64,000 bases of DNA from Gemmatimonadota bacterium (GTDB taxonomy: Bacteria > Latescibacterota > UBA2968 > UBA8231): NCBI GenBank assembly GCA_018673255.1, contig JABHDC010000142.1, positions 1-64,000 on the forward strand, in the 5' to 3' direction. The translations under genes and the position numbers were made by a program. The stretch's first letter is position 1. The number at the start of each line of letters is the position of its first letter. Below the pieces are notes generated by a model. That model saw only the letters and a program-made list of their open reading frames with translations, did not search any database and had not been told where the DNA came from. Of the stretch, positions 35,933 through 45,361 are shown piece after piece.

Positions 35933-36706
35933 TCAGACAATATCGAAGGCATTGTCTCGTGGATGAAAACCATAGGGATTGCTGGTCTCGAAGAGTGGCT
36001 TATCGTGATCGCCTCCCACATTGTCGGACACACCGAAAGTGACCCAGTAGTTCGGTGCATCTTCGCACTCGATGAATGCCGACAGCAGGCCTGCCAGATC
36101 GGGATGGCTGTACCAGAGTCGGGCGAAACTCGCCCGCGGCTCACCCTTGCTGTTCACGGCGCCGATCCGCACGACGAGAATCTTCTGCCCTTCAGCCAGC
36201 TTCGGGGCATAGAACTGGCCGGAGATTTCCATCCAGCGCTTGCTCACGCCATAGAGACTGCTGGGCGGTGTGCCGAAGGGATCCTGGCGCGTATCCGGGT
36301 GGATGGGAATCGGTTCGGATTCATCGAAGCCAGCTCCCATGAAATCGTAGGAGTGCACGGAGCTGGCCATGTAGATACGCGGCACATTCTCGGCAATCGC
36401 TGCCTGATACACACAGTCGACGGCGACGAGATTGAGAGGATCCAGACCACTCTTCCAGTTCTCATCACGCGTATTCCAACCCAGGTGTACGATGGCATCC
36501 TTGCCCCGGATCGCGGTCGTCAACTGATCCATCAACCGGTCGCGGAAGGTGTCGAGCTGCTCCTTCCACGTCGTCGGCGCTTCATCCTGCAGGACCGAGT
36601 CCATTCTCGTGATACTGAGCCCGGAGATATCGTAGGTTTCCTCCAGGTGTTTCTTCATCGCCTGTGCCACAGTGCCATTGATGCCAGTCAGCACCACACT
36701 CTTCAT
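35933..36706 (-). CDS. NAD-dependent epimerase/dehydratase-type enzyme, uronate-dehydrogenase-like
   Basis: A 257-residue short-chain dehydrogenase of the extended type. VVLTGINGTVA is the Rossmann glycine loop and YGVSK holds the catalytic Tyr-Lys. AIVHLGWNTRDE, YMASSVHSYDF and the ending SNPYGFHPRDNAFDI match uronate dehydrogenases, which oxidise glucuronate or galacturonate to aldarate lactones. GGGAGGGG precedes ATG 36706. It heads the operon with amidase and URO-D-like genes. Confidence 0.85.
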   Translation of the reverse strand: MKSVVLTGINGTVAQAMKKHLEETYDISGLSITRMDSVLQDEAPTTWKEQLDTFRDRLMDQLTTAIRGKDAIVHLGWNTRDENWKSGLDPLNLVAVDCVYQAAIAENVPRIYMASSVHSYDFMGAGFDESEPIPIHPDTRQDPFGTPPSSLYGVSKRWMEISGQFYAPKLAEGQKILVVRIGAVNSKGEPRASFARLWYSHPDLAGLLSAFIECEDAPNYWVTFGVSDNVGGDHDKPLFETSNPYGFHPRDNAFDIV

Positions 36707-36799
36707 CCCTGCCCCTCCCACCGGTCCATATCTGTTCCTGTTGATTGTGTTTGAGAAACAGCGTCGTTGGCCCGGGGAAGTCAAAAGAAACGAGGACTC

Positions 36800-37891
36800 G
36801 TGACCGAAGCTTATCTGCAGCCACCCCGCGTTATCACCAATCCCGGCCCTGAATACGCCGACGACACACGCCGCTTCCAGGGCATCCCCGGGATCGAGCG
36901 GGCAGCATCCGGACGCCTGTGGGCGACCTGGTATGGTGGTCACGGCGAATCGGAGGACAACTACAACTGCATTTTCCTCGCCTCCAGTACCGACGAGGGT
37001 CAAACGTGGTCTTCTCCCCTGCTCGTCATCGATCCGGATGGAGATGGACCCACGCGAGCCTACGATCCGTGTCTATGGCACGATCCCGATGGTCGCCTGT
37101 GGTTGTTCTGGGCTCAGGGCTACCAGCACCACACCGATGAGCGGGCCGGTGTGTGGGCGATCACCACGGATACATCCGATGCGGCCTCACCACGCTGGTC
37201 GGCGCCACGTCGTCTGTGCGATGGGATCATGATGAACAAACCCATCACCACGCAGCGGGGTCAGTGGCTGATCGCCGCGGCGCGGTGGAAACAGGAAGGT
37301 AGCTGTGTCGTGTGGGGATCCTGCGACATCGGCGCCAGCTGGCAGAAGCTGGGGGCGGCCAGTGTGCCGGAGGAACACCGGAGCTGCGACGAGCACATGA
37401 TCATCGAACGCACCGATGGATCGCTGTGGATGCTCGTGCGCACCAAATATGGCATCGGGCAGAGCGTCTCCGATGATGGTGGCTACACGTGGAGTGCAGT
37501 CGAGCCCTCACAATTGGCGCATCCCGAGACGCGCTTCTTCATCCGGAGACTGTGCTCCGGGCGGATGCTGCTGGTCAAGCACGGCCCGCTGGAAGAGCGG
37601 ACCGAACGCTCACATCTGACGGCATACCTGTCCCAGGACGAGGGCGTCAGCTGGCTCGGCGGCCTCCTGCTGGATGAGCGCACGGGGGTCTCCTATCCCG
37701 ATGGTGTCGAGGATGCTGGTGGCCGGCAATATCTCATCTATGACTACGATCGTCGCGGCGAGCGACAGATCCTGATGGCCACATTCACGGAGGCGGATAT
37801 CCTGAGCGCCGGTGGTGACTCAACGGCAGACTCGGACATCGAACCAGGTCTGAGGATGGTCGTGAATCAGGCAACCGATCGCCCGGCCTGA
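36800..37891 (+). CDS. Sialidase-like BNR-repeat protein
   Basis: A 363-residue six-bladed propeller with Asp boxes STDEGQTWSSP, SDDGGYTWSAV and SQDEGVSWLGG. IPGIERAASGRLWATWYGG is the typical first blade. The sialidase catalytic residues cannot be confirmed; the protein may be another exo-glycosidase or a binding propeller. No signal peptide. GTG 36800 follows GAGGA; it is divergent from the uronate-dehydrogenase-like operon and convergent with the GH29 gene. Confidence 0.8.
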   Translation: MTEAYLQPPRVITNPGPEYADDTRRFQGIPGIERAASGRLWATWYGGHGESEDNYNCIFLASSTDEGQTWSSPLLVIDPDGDGPTRAYDPCLWHDPDGRLWLFWAQGYQHHTDERAGVWAITTDTSDAASPRWSAPRRLCDGIMMNKPITTQRGQWLIAAARWKQEGSCVVWGSCDIGASWQKLGAASVPEEHRSCDEHMIIERTDGSLWMLVRTKYGIGQSVSDDGGYTWSAVEPSQLAHPETRFFIRRLCSGRMLLVKHGPLEERTERSHLTAYLSQDEGVSWLGGLLLDERTGVSYPDGVEDAGGRQYLIYDYDRRGERQILMATFTEADILSAGGDSTADSDIEPGLRMVVNQATDRPA

Positions 37892-37992
37892 ACAAACACC
37901 GCGATCCAGGATGACCTGAGGCCACCGTCGACGCCGACTCGCACCAACGAAGGGTCGACGAAGTGGCCGACCAGATCCGCGAGTAGAGACGG

Positions 37993-38029
37993 TTGAGGGC
38001 ACCAGCCCACAGGGTGCTGGTGCCCTCAA
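37993..38029. terminator. Bidirectional hairpin between convergent genes
   Basis: A perfect 14-bp stem, TTGAGGGCACCAGC (37993-38006) and its complement (38016-38029), with a 9-base loop. It lies between the BNR gene and the convergent GH29 gene. No T-run follows on either strand, so it may act as a 3'-end stabiliser or a weak terminator. Confidence 0.65.
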
Positions 38030-38064
38030 TGCTAAGTCAGGCAGCCGAGTGCCCTGTCAGGGCG

Positions 38065-39816
38065 CTACTCAGCAACCGGCACCATCTGCACCGCCCGCAG
38101 CTTGGGACCGATCCCCTTCTTCTTCACGATCTTCTCCATCTTGAGCGTGACCTCGACGAGGCCCGCCCGCTTCACCTCGATCTGCCCCAGGGGCGAGACC
38201 ACATCCTGGAGATAGCTGGTGGCACGGGGGTTGTCGCGCAGCTCCGTCTTCTTCGCAACCGCCGCAGCACTCTGACGACCTACACTCACCTTCATCCGGT
38301 GGCCGCCCTCCCACTTGCCGTCGGATTCGGTCTGCGTGAGAACGCAGACGTCGTAGATCCCAGGCTGGGCCACCTTCACCTGCCAGGTCACACGATTCCG
38401 ACTGCTGAGCCATTGCTCGATGGTACCCCACCGACCGCGCGTCATCGCCGCCGTACCGGCGGGTTGCTGAATCTGCCCGGTGAAGGCTTCGAGGGTGATG
38501 AGGCCGTCGCCGTCCTGAACAAGGGTCGGATCAACGATTGGCGAACCGGAGGTCTCGAGGACGACCACGGAGGCGCGCTTGTCCGGCGCCCGTGCCGGCA
38601 ACGTCAGCTGAAGTGTGTGCAGCCCCGCATCGCCGTCAGTGGTCTGCTCGAAGGCAAGGGGCTTCTTCTTGTCGTCGGCAAGCAGGTAGGCCTTGCGAAC
38701 CTTGCTCTCAAGTCCGTGCAGGATGAATTGTTTGCCCGGCCAGCGGAAGACGTGCAGGTAGAGTCGGTTCTTCTTCGCCGTCATACGACCCCAGCCCGGT
38801 TCGAAGGGATAGGGCGATGCCGTGGTTCCGTATATGGCCTCGCCATTCACCTTGAGCCAGTCTCCGACGCGCTGCAGACGAGTGACCGATGCCTTGGGAA
38901 TCACACCCTTGGCTGTGGGCCCCACATTGAGCAGGTAGTTGCCGCCCTTGCTGACGATGTCGACGAGGCGCTGGATGAGTCCATCGGCACTCTTCCAGTT
39001 CGTGTCGTAACTCTTGAAGCCCCACGTGTCGTTGAGCGTCGCCGGTGTTTCCCAATCGCCATCGACACGGCCTGGCGGGATGAGATTGTCTCCCATCGAC
39101 TCATAGTCACCGATGCCGTGGCCGGCGCGGCCATCGACGAGGCAGTTGGGCTGGGCATCGTAGACGGCCTCGACGAATTTCCTCGACTGAGCCTTCGTCA
39201 TGTCTTGCGGTGTGTCGAACCAGATCAGCCCGATCGGTCCATATTGCGTGAGGATCTCGCGGACCTGAGGTAGCCCCTTGTCGCGCATGTAGGTGTTGAA
39301 CTTCTGCTGGTCTTGATCAAAGTCCCAGTTGTTGCCCGAAGCCTCGGGGTGGTGCCAGTCCTGCTTCTGCGAATAGTAGAAGCACAGTCGGATGCCGGCC
39401 TTCTTGCAGGCCTTGGCCAGCTCGAGGCAGACATCACGACCAAAGGGCGTGGCATCGACGATGTTGTAGGGGCTGGCCTGTGACTTGAAGAGAGCGAAAC
39501 CGTCGTGGTGCTTGGAGGTGATGGTGAGATACTTCATGCCTGCGTCTTTGGCGATCTGCACCCACTCTTCGGCGTTGAAGTCGACGGGGTTGAAACGGGC
39601 GGCGAGTTGCTCGTATTCACGCACCGGAACACGAGCCCGCTGCTGGATCCACTCGCCGATACCGGCGATGCGCTTGCCCTTCCACGTGCCGGCGGGCAGG
39701 GCGTAGAGCCCCCAGTGGATGAAGAGGCCGAACTTGGCCTCGCGCCACCACTTCATGCGCTGATCCTGACTCTTGCCGCCGCTCTTGTCGCCGCTCTTGT
39801 CTTGCTTGCCTGCCAT
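38065..39816 (-). CDS. Glycoside hydrolase family 29 alpha-L-fucosidase
   Basis: A 583-residue GH29 enzyme: barrel domain (about residues 20-340) with FGLFIHWGLYA, KYLTITSKHHDGFALF and nucleophile D201 in LIWFDTP, then a C-terminal beta domain and a further lysine-rich carbohydrate-binding-like domain. It releases alpha-L-fucose. The N-terminus is lysine/serine-rich and has no signal peptide, so it is probably cytoplasmic. GGAAGC precedes the ATG weakly. Fucose would be taken up by transporters not in this window. Confidence 0.93.
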   Translation of the reverse strand: MAGKQDKSGDKSGGKSQDQRMKWWREAKFGLFIHWGLYALPAGTWKGKRIAGIGEWIQQRARVPVREYEQLAARFNPVDFNAEEWVQIAKDAGMKYLTITSKHHDGFALFKSQASPYNIVDATPFGRDVCLELAKACKKAGIRLCFYYSQKQDWHHPEASGNNWDFDQDQQKFNTYMRDKGLPQVREILTQYGPIGLIWFDTPQDMTKAQSRKFVEAVYDAQPNCLVDGRAGHGIGDYESMGDNLIPPGRVDGDWETPATLNDTWGFKSYDTNWKSADGLIQRLVDIVSKGGNYLLNVGPTAKGVIPKASVTRLQRVGDWLKVNGEAIYGTTASPYPFEPGWGRMTAKKNRLYLHVFRWPGKQFILHGLESKVRKAYLLADDKKKPLAFEQTTDGDAGLHTLQLTLPARAPDKRASVVVLETSGSPIVDPTLVQDGDGLITLEAFTGQIQQPAGTAAMTRGRWGTIEQWLSSRNRVTWQVKVAQPGIYDVCVLTQTESDGKWEGGHRMKVSVGRQSAAAVAKKTELRDNPRATSYLQDVVSPLGQIEVKRAGLVEVTLKMEKIVKKKGIGPKLRAVQMVPVAE

Positions 39817-40024
39817 TCGAGCTTCCTCTCAGCCTGTGGGAATCCTGTGGTCACCGTAGGTGTCGTCACGGTGGAGAAGGGTCTACAGGGCATTAACGCG
39901 AGTCTGACGCAATCGGCAAGACCTGCCGTGATCCGTCAGCAGCACACCCGGAGCCGATCTACCGCCCATACTTTGATCTTGCGATCGGCGACGGCCAAAG
40001 AGACTCAATCGGCGACGGTCTTGT

Positions 40025-40912
40025 TCAGGTCTCCAGAAAGGTCTCCGGCCACTTTGGTTCGTAGTCACTCTGGAAGAGCCAGTCGAAATCCTCGGGTATG
40101 ATGTGGGCACGATCCGGGCGAAGCTTCGCGCGCAGCTTCGGGAAGAAGTCCATCACACCATCGCGCTGGTTTCCGGGCAGGCCACAATTCACTCCCTGTG
40201 CAATCCACGCGGTGCCCATCGCCTTGCGAGGCACATCATCCTCGTTCTGCCAGGCTGAATGCAGCCCGGAACTGCACAGGATCAGAACCTGACCCCGGCG
40301 CGCAACAGCCGGAATCGGCTCATGCTCGATCCAGGGCACGTCGACGAGATCCGGCACATGCTCGGGATAGGCCGGCGCCCGCTCTGACACGGGGGGCGGG
40401 CGCAGCCCGTGCACGCGGGGCAGCATCTTCTTGTGTTCCGGTGTCAGGACGCGGGACCAGTATTCCATGATGGGACGATGACTTCCCGGCAGGATGCGCA
40501 TGGCGCCGCGATGCTCTGGCACGTCATTCAGCCAGAACCACAGTTCGGCCCGCATGCGGCGTGGCGTGGCCGTGAAATCCTGCCAGGTCGCCTGAATGTC
40601 GGTGTGGCAACCATTGGCCCACTGGGTCTTGCCATCGTCTCTCGGAGATGGTGTCGGGGCACGCTCGTGCGGCGCCAGCCCCCACCACAGATGCACCCCA
40701 TTGGCCCGCAACACCTGCCTGGCCAGCTCTTCGAAGAAGGGGTGCTGCATGACATCGACGTAGTCAGGGTCCTCATAGGGCGGTGTGCCATTCTGCCGGA
40801 TTCGATCCCATGCCGCCTCTGCCCTGTCCAGTTCGGCAGATGTAAAGGGCGTTTCGACTGTGACGGCGCCATCTGTCTCGTATTGGGCCAGCTGTTCGTC
40901 CGTAAGTGTCAC
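40025..40912 (-). CDS. Phytanoyl-CoA dioxygenase (PhyH)-family protein, canonical triad
   Basis: A 295-residue Fe(II)/2-oxoglutarate dioxygenase of the PhyH family. GCHTDIQ gives the HxD iron ligands (H103, D105), RILPGSHRP is the usual strand, and LHSAWQNEDDVPRKAMGTAW provides the distal histidine and 2-oxoglutarate arginine. Substrate unknown; such enzymes hydroxylate diverse small molecules. GTG 40912 is preferred because GGAGG precedes it; the frame runs on to 41080 but that stretch overlaps the divergent gene. Confidence 0.88.
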   Translation of the reverse strand: MTLTDEQLAQYETDGAVTVETPFTSAELDRAEAAWDRIRQNGTPPYEDPDYVDVMQHPFFEELARQVLRANGVHLWWGLAPHERAPTPSPRDDGKTQWANGCHTDIQATWQDFTATPRRMRAELWFWLNDVPEHRGAMRILPGSHRPIMEYWSRVLTPEHKKMLPRVHGLRPPPVSERAPAYPEHVPDLVDVPWIEHEPIPAVARRGQVLILCSSGLHSAWQNEDDVPRKAMGTAWIAQGVNCGLPGNQRDGVMDFFPKLRAKLRPDRAHIIPEDFDWLFQSDYEPKWPETFLET

Positions 40913-41097
40913 CGGGCATCCTCCGCTGCGGGGCTGGTGTGGGATTGTCCTTTGTCGGACGTCATTATCGTCAGTCATCCATGGGCCCAGCAAATCGTGT
41001 TCATGCTGGCCAATCCCGGCGATCGACACCATATTGGGAATCCCCCCCTGCTGTACCCGTTGTCGTCCCCAAAGAACCACTCCCCCCCGTTCAGCCT

Positions 41098-42903
41098 ATG
41101 ACCGTCATGAGTCGGTCGACGGCCCAGCGAATCGACGCGCCTTTGCGTGCCGAGCTGTGGCGTCGTATCGCTGTGCGTCTCGCCGATGGCGAGCCGCTGG
41201 CCACCCATGAGCAACTGCTCGCAGCACTCGAGGCAGCCTACCGTGAGTTCACCGGGCAGGCTCTGTCCGAGGAGTTGCGACGCCATCTTCGCCGGCACGT
41301 ACGGCAGGTGAACGACGAACAGCCTGAGGCCTACCTTGCCCGGGGCGTGCAGAATGCGGTCCAACAGGCCTTCACCCGCGGTGTCGAGAATCTGCGTTGG
41401 GAAGTCGGCCACGTGGAGCAGCATGGCACCGGGTCGATCAGGAGATTCCTGCGCCGCGAACGCATTCGCGATTTCCTGCTGGAGAGCCAGCTCGATCCCG
41501 GCCACATCGATGTGGCAGCCTGTGTGCGTCACGGCGTTGCCTGGGCACGGGCATACGCAGACCGAGTCTCCGGCGGGGCCCAGCCATCCCAGGATCACGC
41601 ACGTGTCGACCTGCAGACCGAAGATCTCGATGCTGCGCAGTTGCTCCTCACGATTCAGGCCGGTCTGGCGCCGGCCGAGGCGCGGCGCCGACTCACAGAG
41701 CTGGAGCGCCTGCGGCGGGAATTGCACGAGCGGATCGCCGAACAGCTGGCGAACACGATCGAGACCTATGTTGAGGATGGTGTCGTCTCAGCCGACGAAG
41801 CGGACAGATACCGAGTTCAGGCTGAGGCAGGCAATCGAACGATTGCCGAACCATCTGGCGCTGCAGTCGAATCAGATGCCCGTCTGCCAGATGCCGTGGC
41901 CGACACCGTCTCCTGCCTGCAGGTCTTCCGATCTCTGCAACGTATCGGCGATGATTTCGACGGTCTGTTCCGTACCCTGATTGAGCACAAGGAACTCGTC
42001 ATCGGTGGCGATGATGATGATCGCACGCATCTGATGACGGCCCTTCTGGGTAACCCGGGCTTTCTTGAGCTGGCCGTGTCGGTCATGGGCCGGCGTGATC
42101 CGGAATTACGCCTGTTGGCGGCTCGAGCGGCACCCTATGATCGTCTCCCACCTGACGCACCTGTGGAAGCCCCCACGATAGAGACCTCCTTTGTCGACGA
42201 TATGAGGTCACTGTGTCCTGAGGACTATGCCCTCAGGCTGTATTCGACGGATCGCACAACACGTACCCGGGCGCGAGGCGATCTCTACAACTTCATCCTG
42301 CTGCTGGATCGATTGATCGAAGCCACGCCATTCCGCCGGAAGATGCGTTTGCTGATCGCCAACCGGATCCTGACCGAGCACACGCCCGAGATCGAGGCGA
42401 TCTACCGGTCGGGCAAGGCATTGTCCGATTCGCGAGCCAGGGCCGAACACGTGCTCAATCAGCAGTTGCGCCTGGTCTTCGTGGAAGCCTCGCCCGAGGA
42501 GTCCAGAGCGATGCAACGCCGGCGTCAGGGACTGCTGATGACAATCGAGCAGAGATTGGGCGGCACCGCCAGTGAAGAGGCTGACCTGATCATGGCCCCC
42601 CTGCTGAACCCCGACCAGAACGAGGACGAGGCCGCTGCAACTGTCGAACCGCAGCAGCAGGTGGAAGAGCTCTCCGACGTCGAGAGGTCTCGCGGCGCCC
42701 TGCTGGCCGACGTCGAGATTCGTGTGGATGGCCAGCGCACGACCGTCCCCGGTGTCGTCATGCCGAGCCCCGAGGACTCGCAGCGGATGGTGCTGGTCGA
42801 GCGAGATGCGCAGACCGGCGAATTGGCACCGCAGATGCGACGCGGCCGTCCACGCTACGTCAATCGTCGACCCGACGGCAGCTGGCAGGCTCTGACCGGC
42901 TGA
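41098..42903 (+). CDS. Large cytoplasmic protein of unknown function
   Basis: A 601-residue, highly charged, mostly helical protein that I do not recognise. Residues about 1-130 include a basic helical block (RRHLRRHVRQVN); about 175-235 is a long coiled-coil candidate (AEARRRLTELERLRRELHER); about 300-310 has an acidic GGDDDDR turn; the C-terminus (RGRPRYVNRRPDGSWQALTG) looks like a small basic strand pair. No signal peptide or membrane segment. ATG 41098 or 41107 are possible starts; the earlier in-frame start at 40906 overlaps the PhyH gene. It is followed by a strong hairpin. Confidence 0.65.
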   Translation: MTVMSRSTAQRIDAPLRAELWRRIAVRLADGEPLATHEQLLAALEAAYREFTGQALSEELRRHLRRHVRQVNDEQPEAYLARGVQNAVQQAFTRGVENLRWEVGHVEQHGTGSIRRFLRRERIRDFLLESQLDPGHIDVAACVRHGVAWARAYADRVSGGAQPSQDHARVDLQTEDLDAAQLLLTIQAGLAPAEARRRLTELERLRRELHERIAEQLANTIETYVEDGVVSADEADRYRVQAEAGNRTIAEPSGAAVESDARLPDAVADTVSCLQVFRSLQRIGDDFDGLFRTLIEHKELVIGGDDDDRTHLMTALLGNPGFLELAVSVMGRRDPELRLLAARAAPYDRLPPDAPVEAPTIETSFVDDMRSLCPEDYALRLYSTDRTTRTRARGDLYNFILLLDRLIEATPFRRKMRLLIANRILTEHTPEIEAIYRSGKALSDSRARAEHVLNQQLRLVFVEASPEESRAMQRRRQGLLMTIEQRLGGTASEEADLIMAPLLNPDQNEDEAAATVEPQQQVEELSDVERSRGALLADVEIRVDGQRTTVPGVVMPSPEDSQRMVLVERDAQTGELAPQMRRGRPRYVNRRPDGSWQALTG

Positions 42904-42920
42904 GGTTCGGTGAAGACACA

Positions 42921-42953
42921 AAGAGGGTCCACGGCGGCGCTGCGGACCCTCTT
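42921..42953 (+). terminator. Hairpin after the large unknown gene
   Basis: AAGAGGGTCC (42921-42930) pairs perfectly with GGACCCTCTT (42944-42953) around a 13-base GC-rich loop, 18 bp after the stop codon and before a convergent gene. There is no long T-run after it, so termination efficiency is uncertain. Confidence 0.65.
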
Positions 42954-42997
42954 CGGTAAACCCTACTTCTTCACGAACCTGTTGTCCCAACAACAGG

Positions 42998-44926
42998 TTA
43001 TCTCAACAACAGAATCTTGTGTTGCCGGACCCCCTCCTCGGTCTGCAGACGGCAGAAATACGTGCCACTGGCAAGACCTTCTCCACGATCATCCGTACCA
43101 TCCCAGTGCAACAGATAGGACCCGGCCCTCCTGCGCCCGCTGGCGAGGGTGGCAACCCGCTGCCCGATCATATCGTAGAGCGTCAAATTCACGTCTGACT
43201 CTTGAGGGACCGAAAAATGGATCACGGTGCTGCTGTTGAAGGGATTCGGATAACTGCCCAGCAGGACAGTATAGGTCGGCTGTGATGCCGTCTTGGTTTC
43301 CATCACGACCGTAGGCGCAGAGGGCAGTTGCGGTGCCACCAGGCGCAGATCGTCGAGGTGGAATGTGCCATTCATGGCGCCATTGATCAGCAGTGTGGTC
43401 AGTGGTTCGCCCGCGGGGACGAAATCGCTGGTGGGAATCTCCACAATCTGCCATTCCTGCTTTGCCAGATCGACCAGTTCGCGGGCAAGCAGATCGACGG
43501 TCTGACCACCCTTCGAGGTCACCCGAAACCGGCCGCGACTTGGCAACACGGCATCACCTGGGTGGAAGGCAAATCGCAGTGTGTAACCATGGGTCCGGAT
43601 CGAATCTGCGGACTCGAAGGTCAGTCCCCAGTTACCTGATCTGCTGGTGACTGTGAACGACATGGCGCTGGCGCCCTGGCCGACGACGTCCGTCTGAGCA
43701 AAGGTGCTGGTTTCGAAGCCGAATTCCGTCACACTCCAGAATGAATCCAGATCGTCAGCGACGATATCAATCGGTTCGGTCGGCCACACATCGAGTGGGA
43801 GATTCGTGAGGACGAAGGACTCCTCCTCCTCGTTGCGAACCCGAACTGCGGTCGGAAAGTGCCCTGTGGACACGTAGTCCATCATGACGCTGCCTCGATA
43901 GTGTCCCGGACCGACGGGTGTCAGCGAGATGCTGGAATTCCCGTCGGCATTCACCTCCCAATCGATGGCTGTCTGCAGGCCCGACTCGTCCAGTGGACGC
44001 TCAAGTTGCAGATCCATCGACACCTCGGTCGGATGGCCGACCCCGACAGCTGCCGGTGTCAGCGTGGCCGATCGAATTCGCGGGTATTGCAAGGCTGCGT
44101 CGGCATCGCCCGCACAACGCAGCCCGGCGGCTCCGGCTCGGCTCGTCGGCACGCCAGAAGCTCGGACCGTTGCGCGCATGAGTAACTGGCCACTCACACT
44201 GCTGCCACCACGAGCCAGTCTTTCCTGGCCCGTTTCCGGTCCCGTGGGATTGAATTGGGGACCGGCGGTGTAGTAACCCTCGCCATACCAGTCCGACACA
44301 TATTCCCAGACGTTGCCACCCATGTCGTACAGACCGTGTGCAGACCGGCCTTCAGGAAAACTGCCGACAGGGGACATCTTGTCGAACCCGTCCGCATCGG
44401 AGTCTGCATTTGCCTTGTCGACATCGTAGGCATCACCCCATGGGAACAGGCGACCATCTGATCCCCTGGCAGCCATCTCCCATTCTGCCTCGGTCGGCAA
44501 TCGCATCCCCGCCCAGCTGCAGTAGTCGTCAGCGTCGTGCCAGCTGATGCCCGTGGCAGGATAGTTATCCAGTCCGGGTCTCGGATCCACACCGGCGACG
44601 GCAGCGTAAGCATTCCATTGCGCCACCGTCACCTCGTATTGACCCATGTAGTAGCTGTCGAGGAACACGTCGTGAGCCGACTCTTCGAGGATGCCGTGAT
44701 AGACCTCGCTCTCCGCTCCATCCATCTCCCACAGGCCCTGCACTTGCTCTTCAGTGAGGCCCATCGTGAAACGGCCCCCCGGTATGTGGACCAGCGTGTG
44801 GTCATCGCCCGCCGGTGATGAGATCGTGATCGTTTCCTGTCCCTTCGTCGGGGCCGCCCCGGACATCACGGTAGTCACCACGATCATCATCGTGACGATC
44901 TGCCCTCTTGTTCGCCTCAGCCGCAT
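42998..44926 (-). CDS. Secreted SUMF1-domain protein with T9SS-type C-terminal tail
   Basis: A 642-residue secreted protein. A signal peptide (VTMMIVVTTVMSGAAPTKG) is followed by a SUMF1/formylglycine-generating-enzyme-like domain (about residues 40-270; MGQYEVTVAQWNAY, ISWHDADDYCSWAG, LPTEAEWEMAARG, YDMGGNVWEYVSDW). The cysteines of true FGE are not evident, so it is probably a binding or structural version. Two beta domains follow, the second resembling a carbohydrate-binding module, and the end (YPNPFNSSTVIHFSVP, LYDMIGQRVATL, GTYFCRLQ) is a FlgD-like/T9SS type A sorting domain. It overlaps the STAS gene by 10 bp and is probably under sigma-54 control. Confidence 0.87.
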   Translation of the reverse strand: MRLRRTRGQIVTMMIVVTTVMSGAAPTKGQETITISSPAGDDHTLVHIPGGRFTMGLTEEQVQGLWEMDGAESEVYHGILEESAHDVFLDSYYMGQYEVTVAQWNAYAAVAGVDPRPGLDNYPATGISWHDADDYCSWAGMRLPTEAEWEMAARGSDGRLFPWGDAYDVDKANADSDADGFDKMSPVGSFPEGRSAHGLYDMGGNVWEYVSDWYGEGYYTAGPQFNPTGPETGQERLARGGSSVSGQLLMRATVRASGVPTSRAGAAGLRCAGDADAALQYPRIRSATLTPAAVGVGHPTEVSMDLQLERPLDESGLQTAIDWEVNADGNSSISLTPVGPGHYRGSVMMDYVSTGHFPTAVRVRNEEEESFVLTNLPLDVWPTEPIDIVADDLDSFWSVTEFGFETSTFAQTDVVGQGASAMSFTVTSRSGNWGLTFESADSIRTHGYTLRFAFHPGDAVLPSRGRFRVTSKGGQTVDLLARELVDLAKQEWQIVEIPTSDFVPAGEPLTTLLINGAMNGTFHLDDLRLVAPQLPSAPTVVMETKTASQPTYTVLLGSYPNPFNSSTVIHFSVPQESDVNLTLYDMIGQRVATLASGRRRAGSYLLHWDGTDDRGEGLASGTYFCRLQTEEGVRQHKILLLR

Positions 44927-45219
44927 CGGTCCTCTCCCTCGCCATTGGCGCTCTGGGTGCCCGGCCGATCAAGCAGGGCACGAATGAAGGGAGGGACATG
45001 CTGCAGCGTGACACGCTCACCCGACCAGTGTCGCAGGTGAGCAGCGCCAGCCTCGTCGAGGAATCGAACACCCTTGAGATCCAGGATCAGGTGTTGGGTC
45101 TGTTCCAGCAGGCGGACAATCTCTGTCTGCACCAGGGCACCCTGTGGCCCGGTGATCCAGCCGTCGATCTGCAGGACACTCTCCTCACAACTATGACAAG
45201 ACAACGTCAGTCTCAGCAT
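44917..45219 (-). CDS. STAS-domain protein
   Basis: A 100-residue STAS-fold protein: LQIDGWITGPQ strand, LILDLKGVRFLDEAGAAHL core and a final helix. In SpoIIAA-type antagonists the loop reads DSSG with a phosphorylatable serine; here it reads DEAG, so the site is a glutamate and cannot be phosphorylated. It may be a constitutive antagonist or a structural domain. GGGAGAG precedes the ATG. It overlaps the SUMF1/T9SS gene by 10 bp and lies downstream of the dyads and candidate sigma-54 promoter. Confidence 0.78.
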   Translation of the reverse strand: MLRLTLSCHSCEESVLQIDGWITGPQGALVQTEIVRLLEQTQHLILDLKGVRFLDEAGAAHLRHWSGERVTLQHVPPFIRALLDRPGTQSANGEGEDRCG

Positions 45220-45267
45220 GGGCTCTCCCGCTGATCACCCCATGCACGAACCGTACCGGGCTGGACA

Positions 45268-45282
45268 GCCGACCACCTGCCA
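45268..45282 (-). promoter_or_regulatory. Candidate sigma-54 (-24/-12) promoter
   Basis: The minus strand reads TGGCAGGTGGTCGGC, with the invariant GG and GC dinucleotides at the right 10-bp spacing and three mismatches to the TGGCACG-N4-TTGC consensus. It ends 49 bp before the STAS start codon, and the three upstream dyads lie about 85-185 bp further upstream, a normal enhancer distance. Confidence 0.4.
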
Positions 45283-45361
45283 GCACGCAACTGTTTGTTA
45301 TTGAAGGAATTATGGGCGGGGTTCCCGAATCGACTGTGATGCCACGCCCGATCGGAGCAAA

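Noticed and set aside
37993..39273. 426-codon plus-strand open frame antisense to the GH29 gene
   Set aside because: The fucosidase reads perfectly on the minus strand; this frame is a shadow and includes the terminator hairpin.
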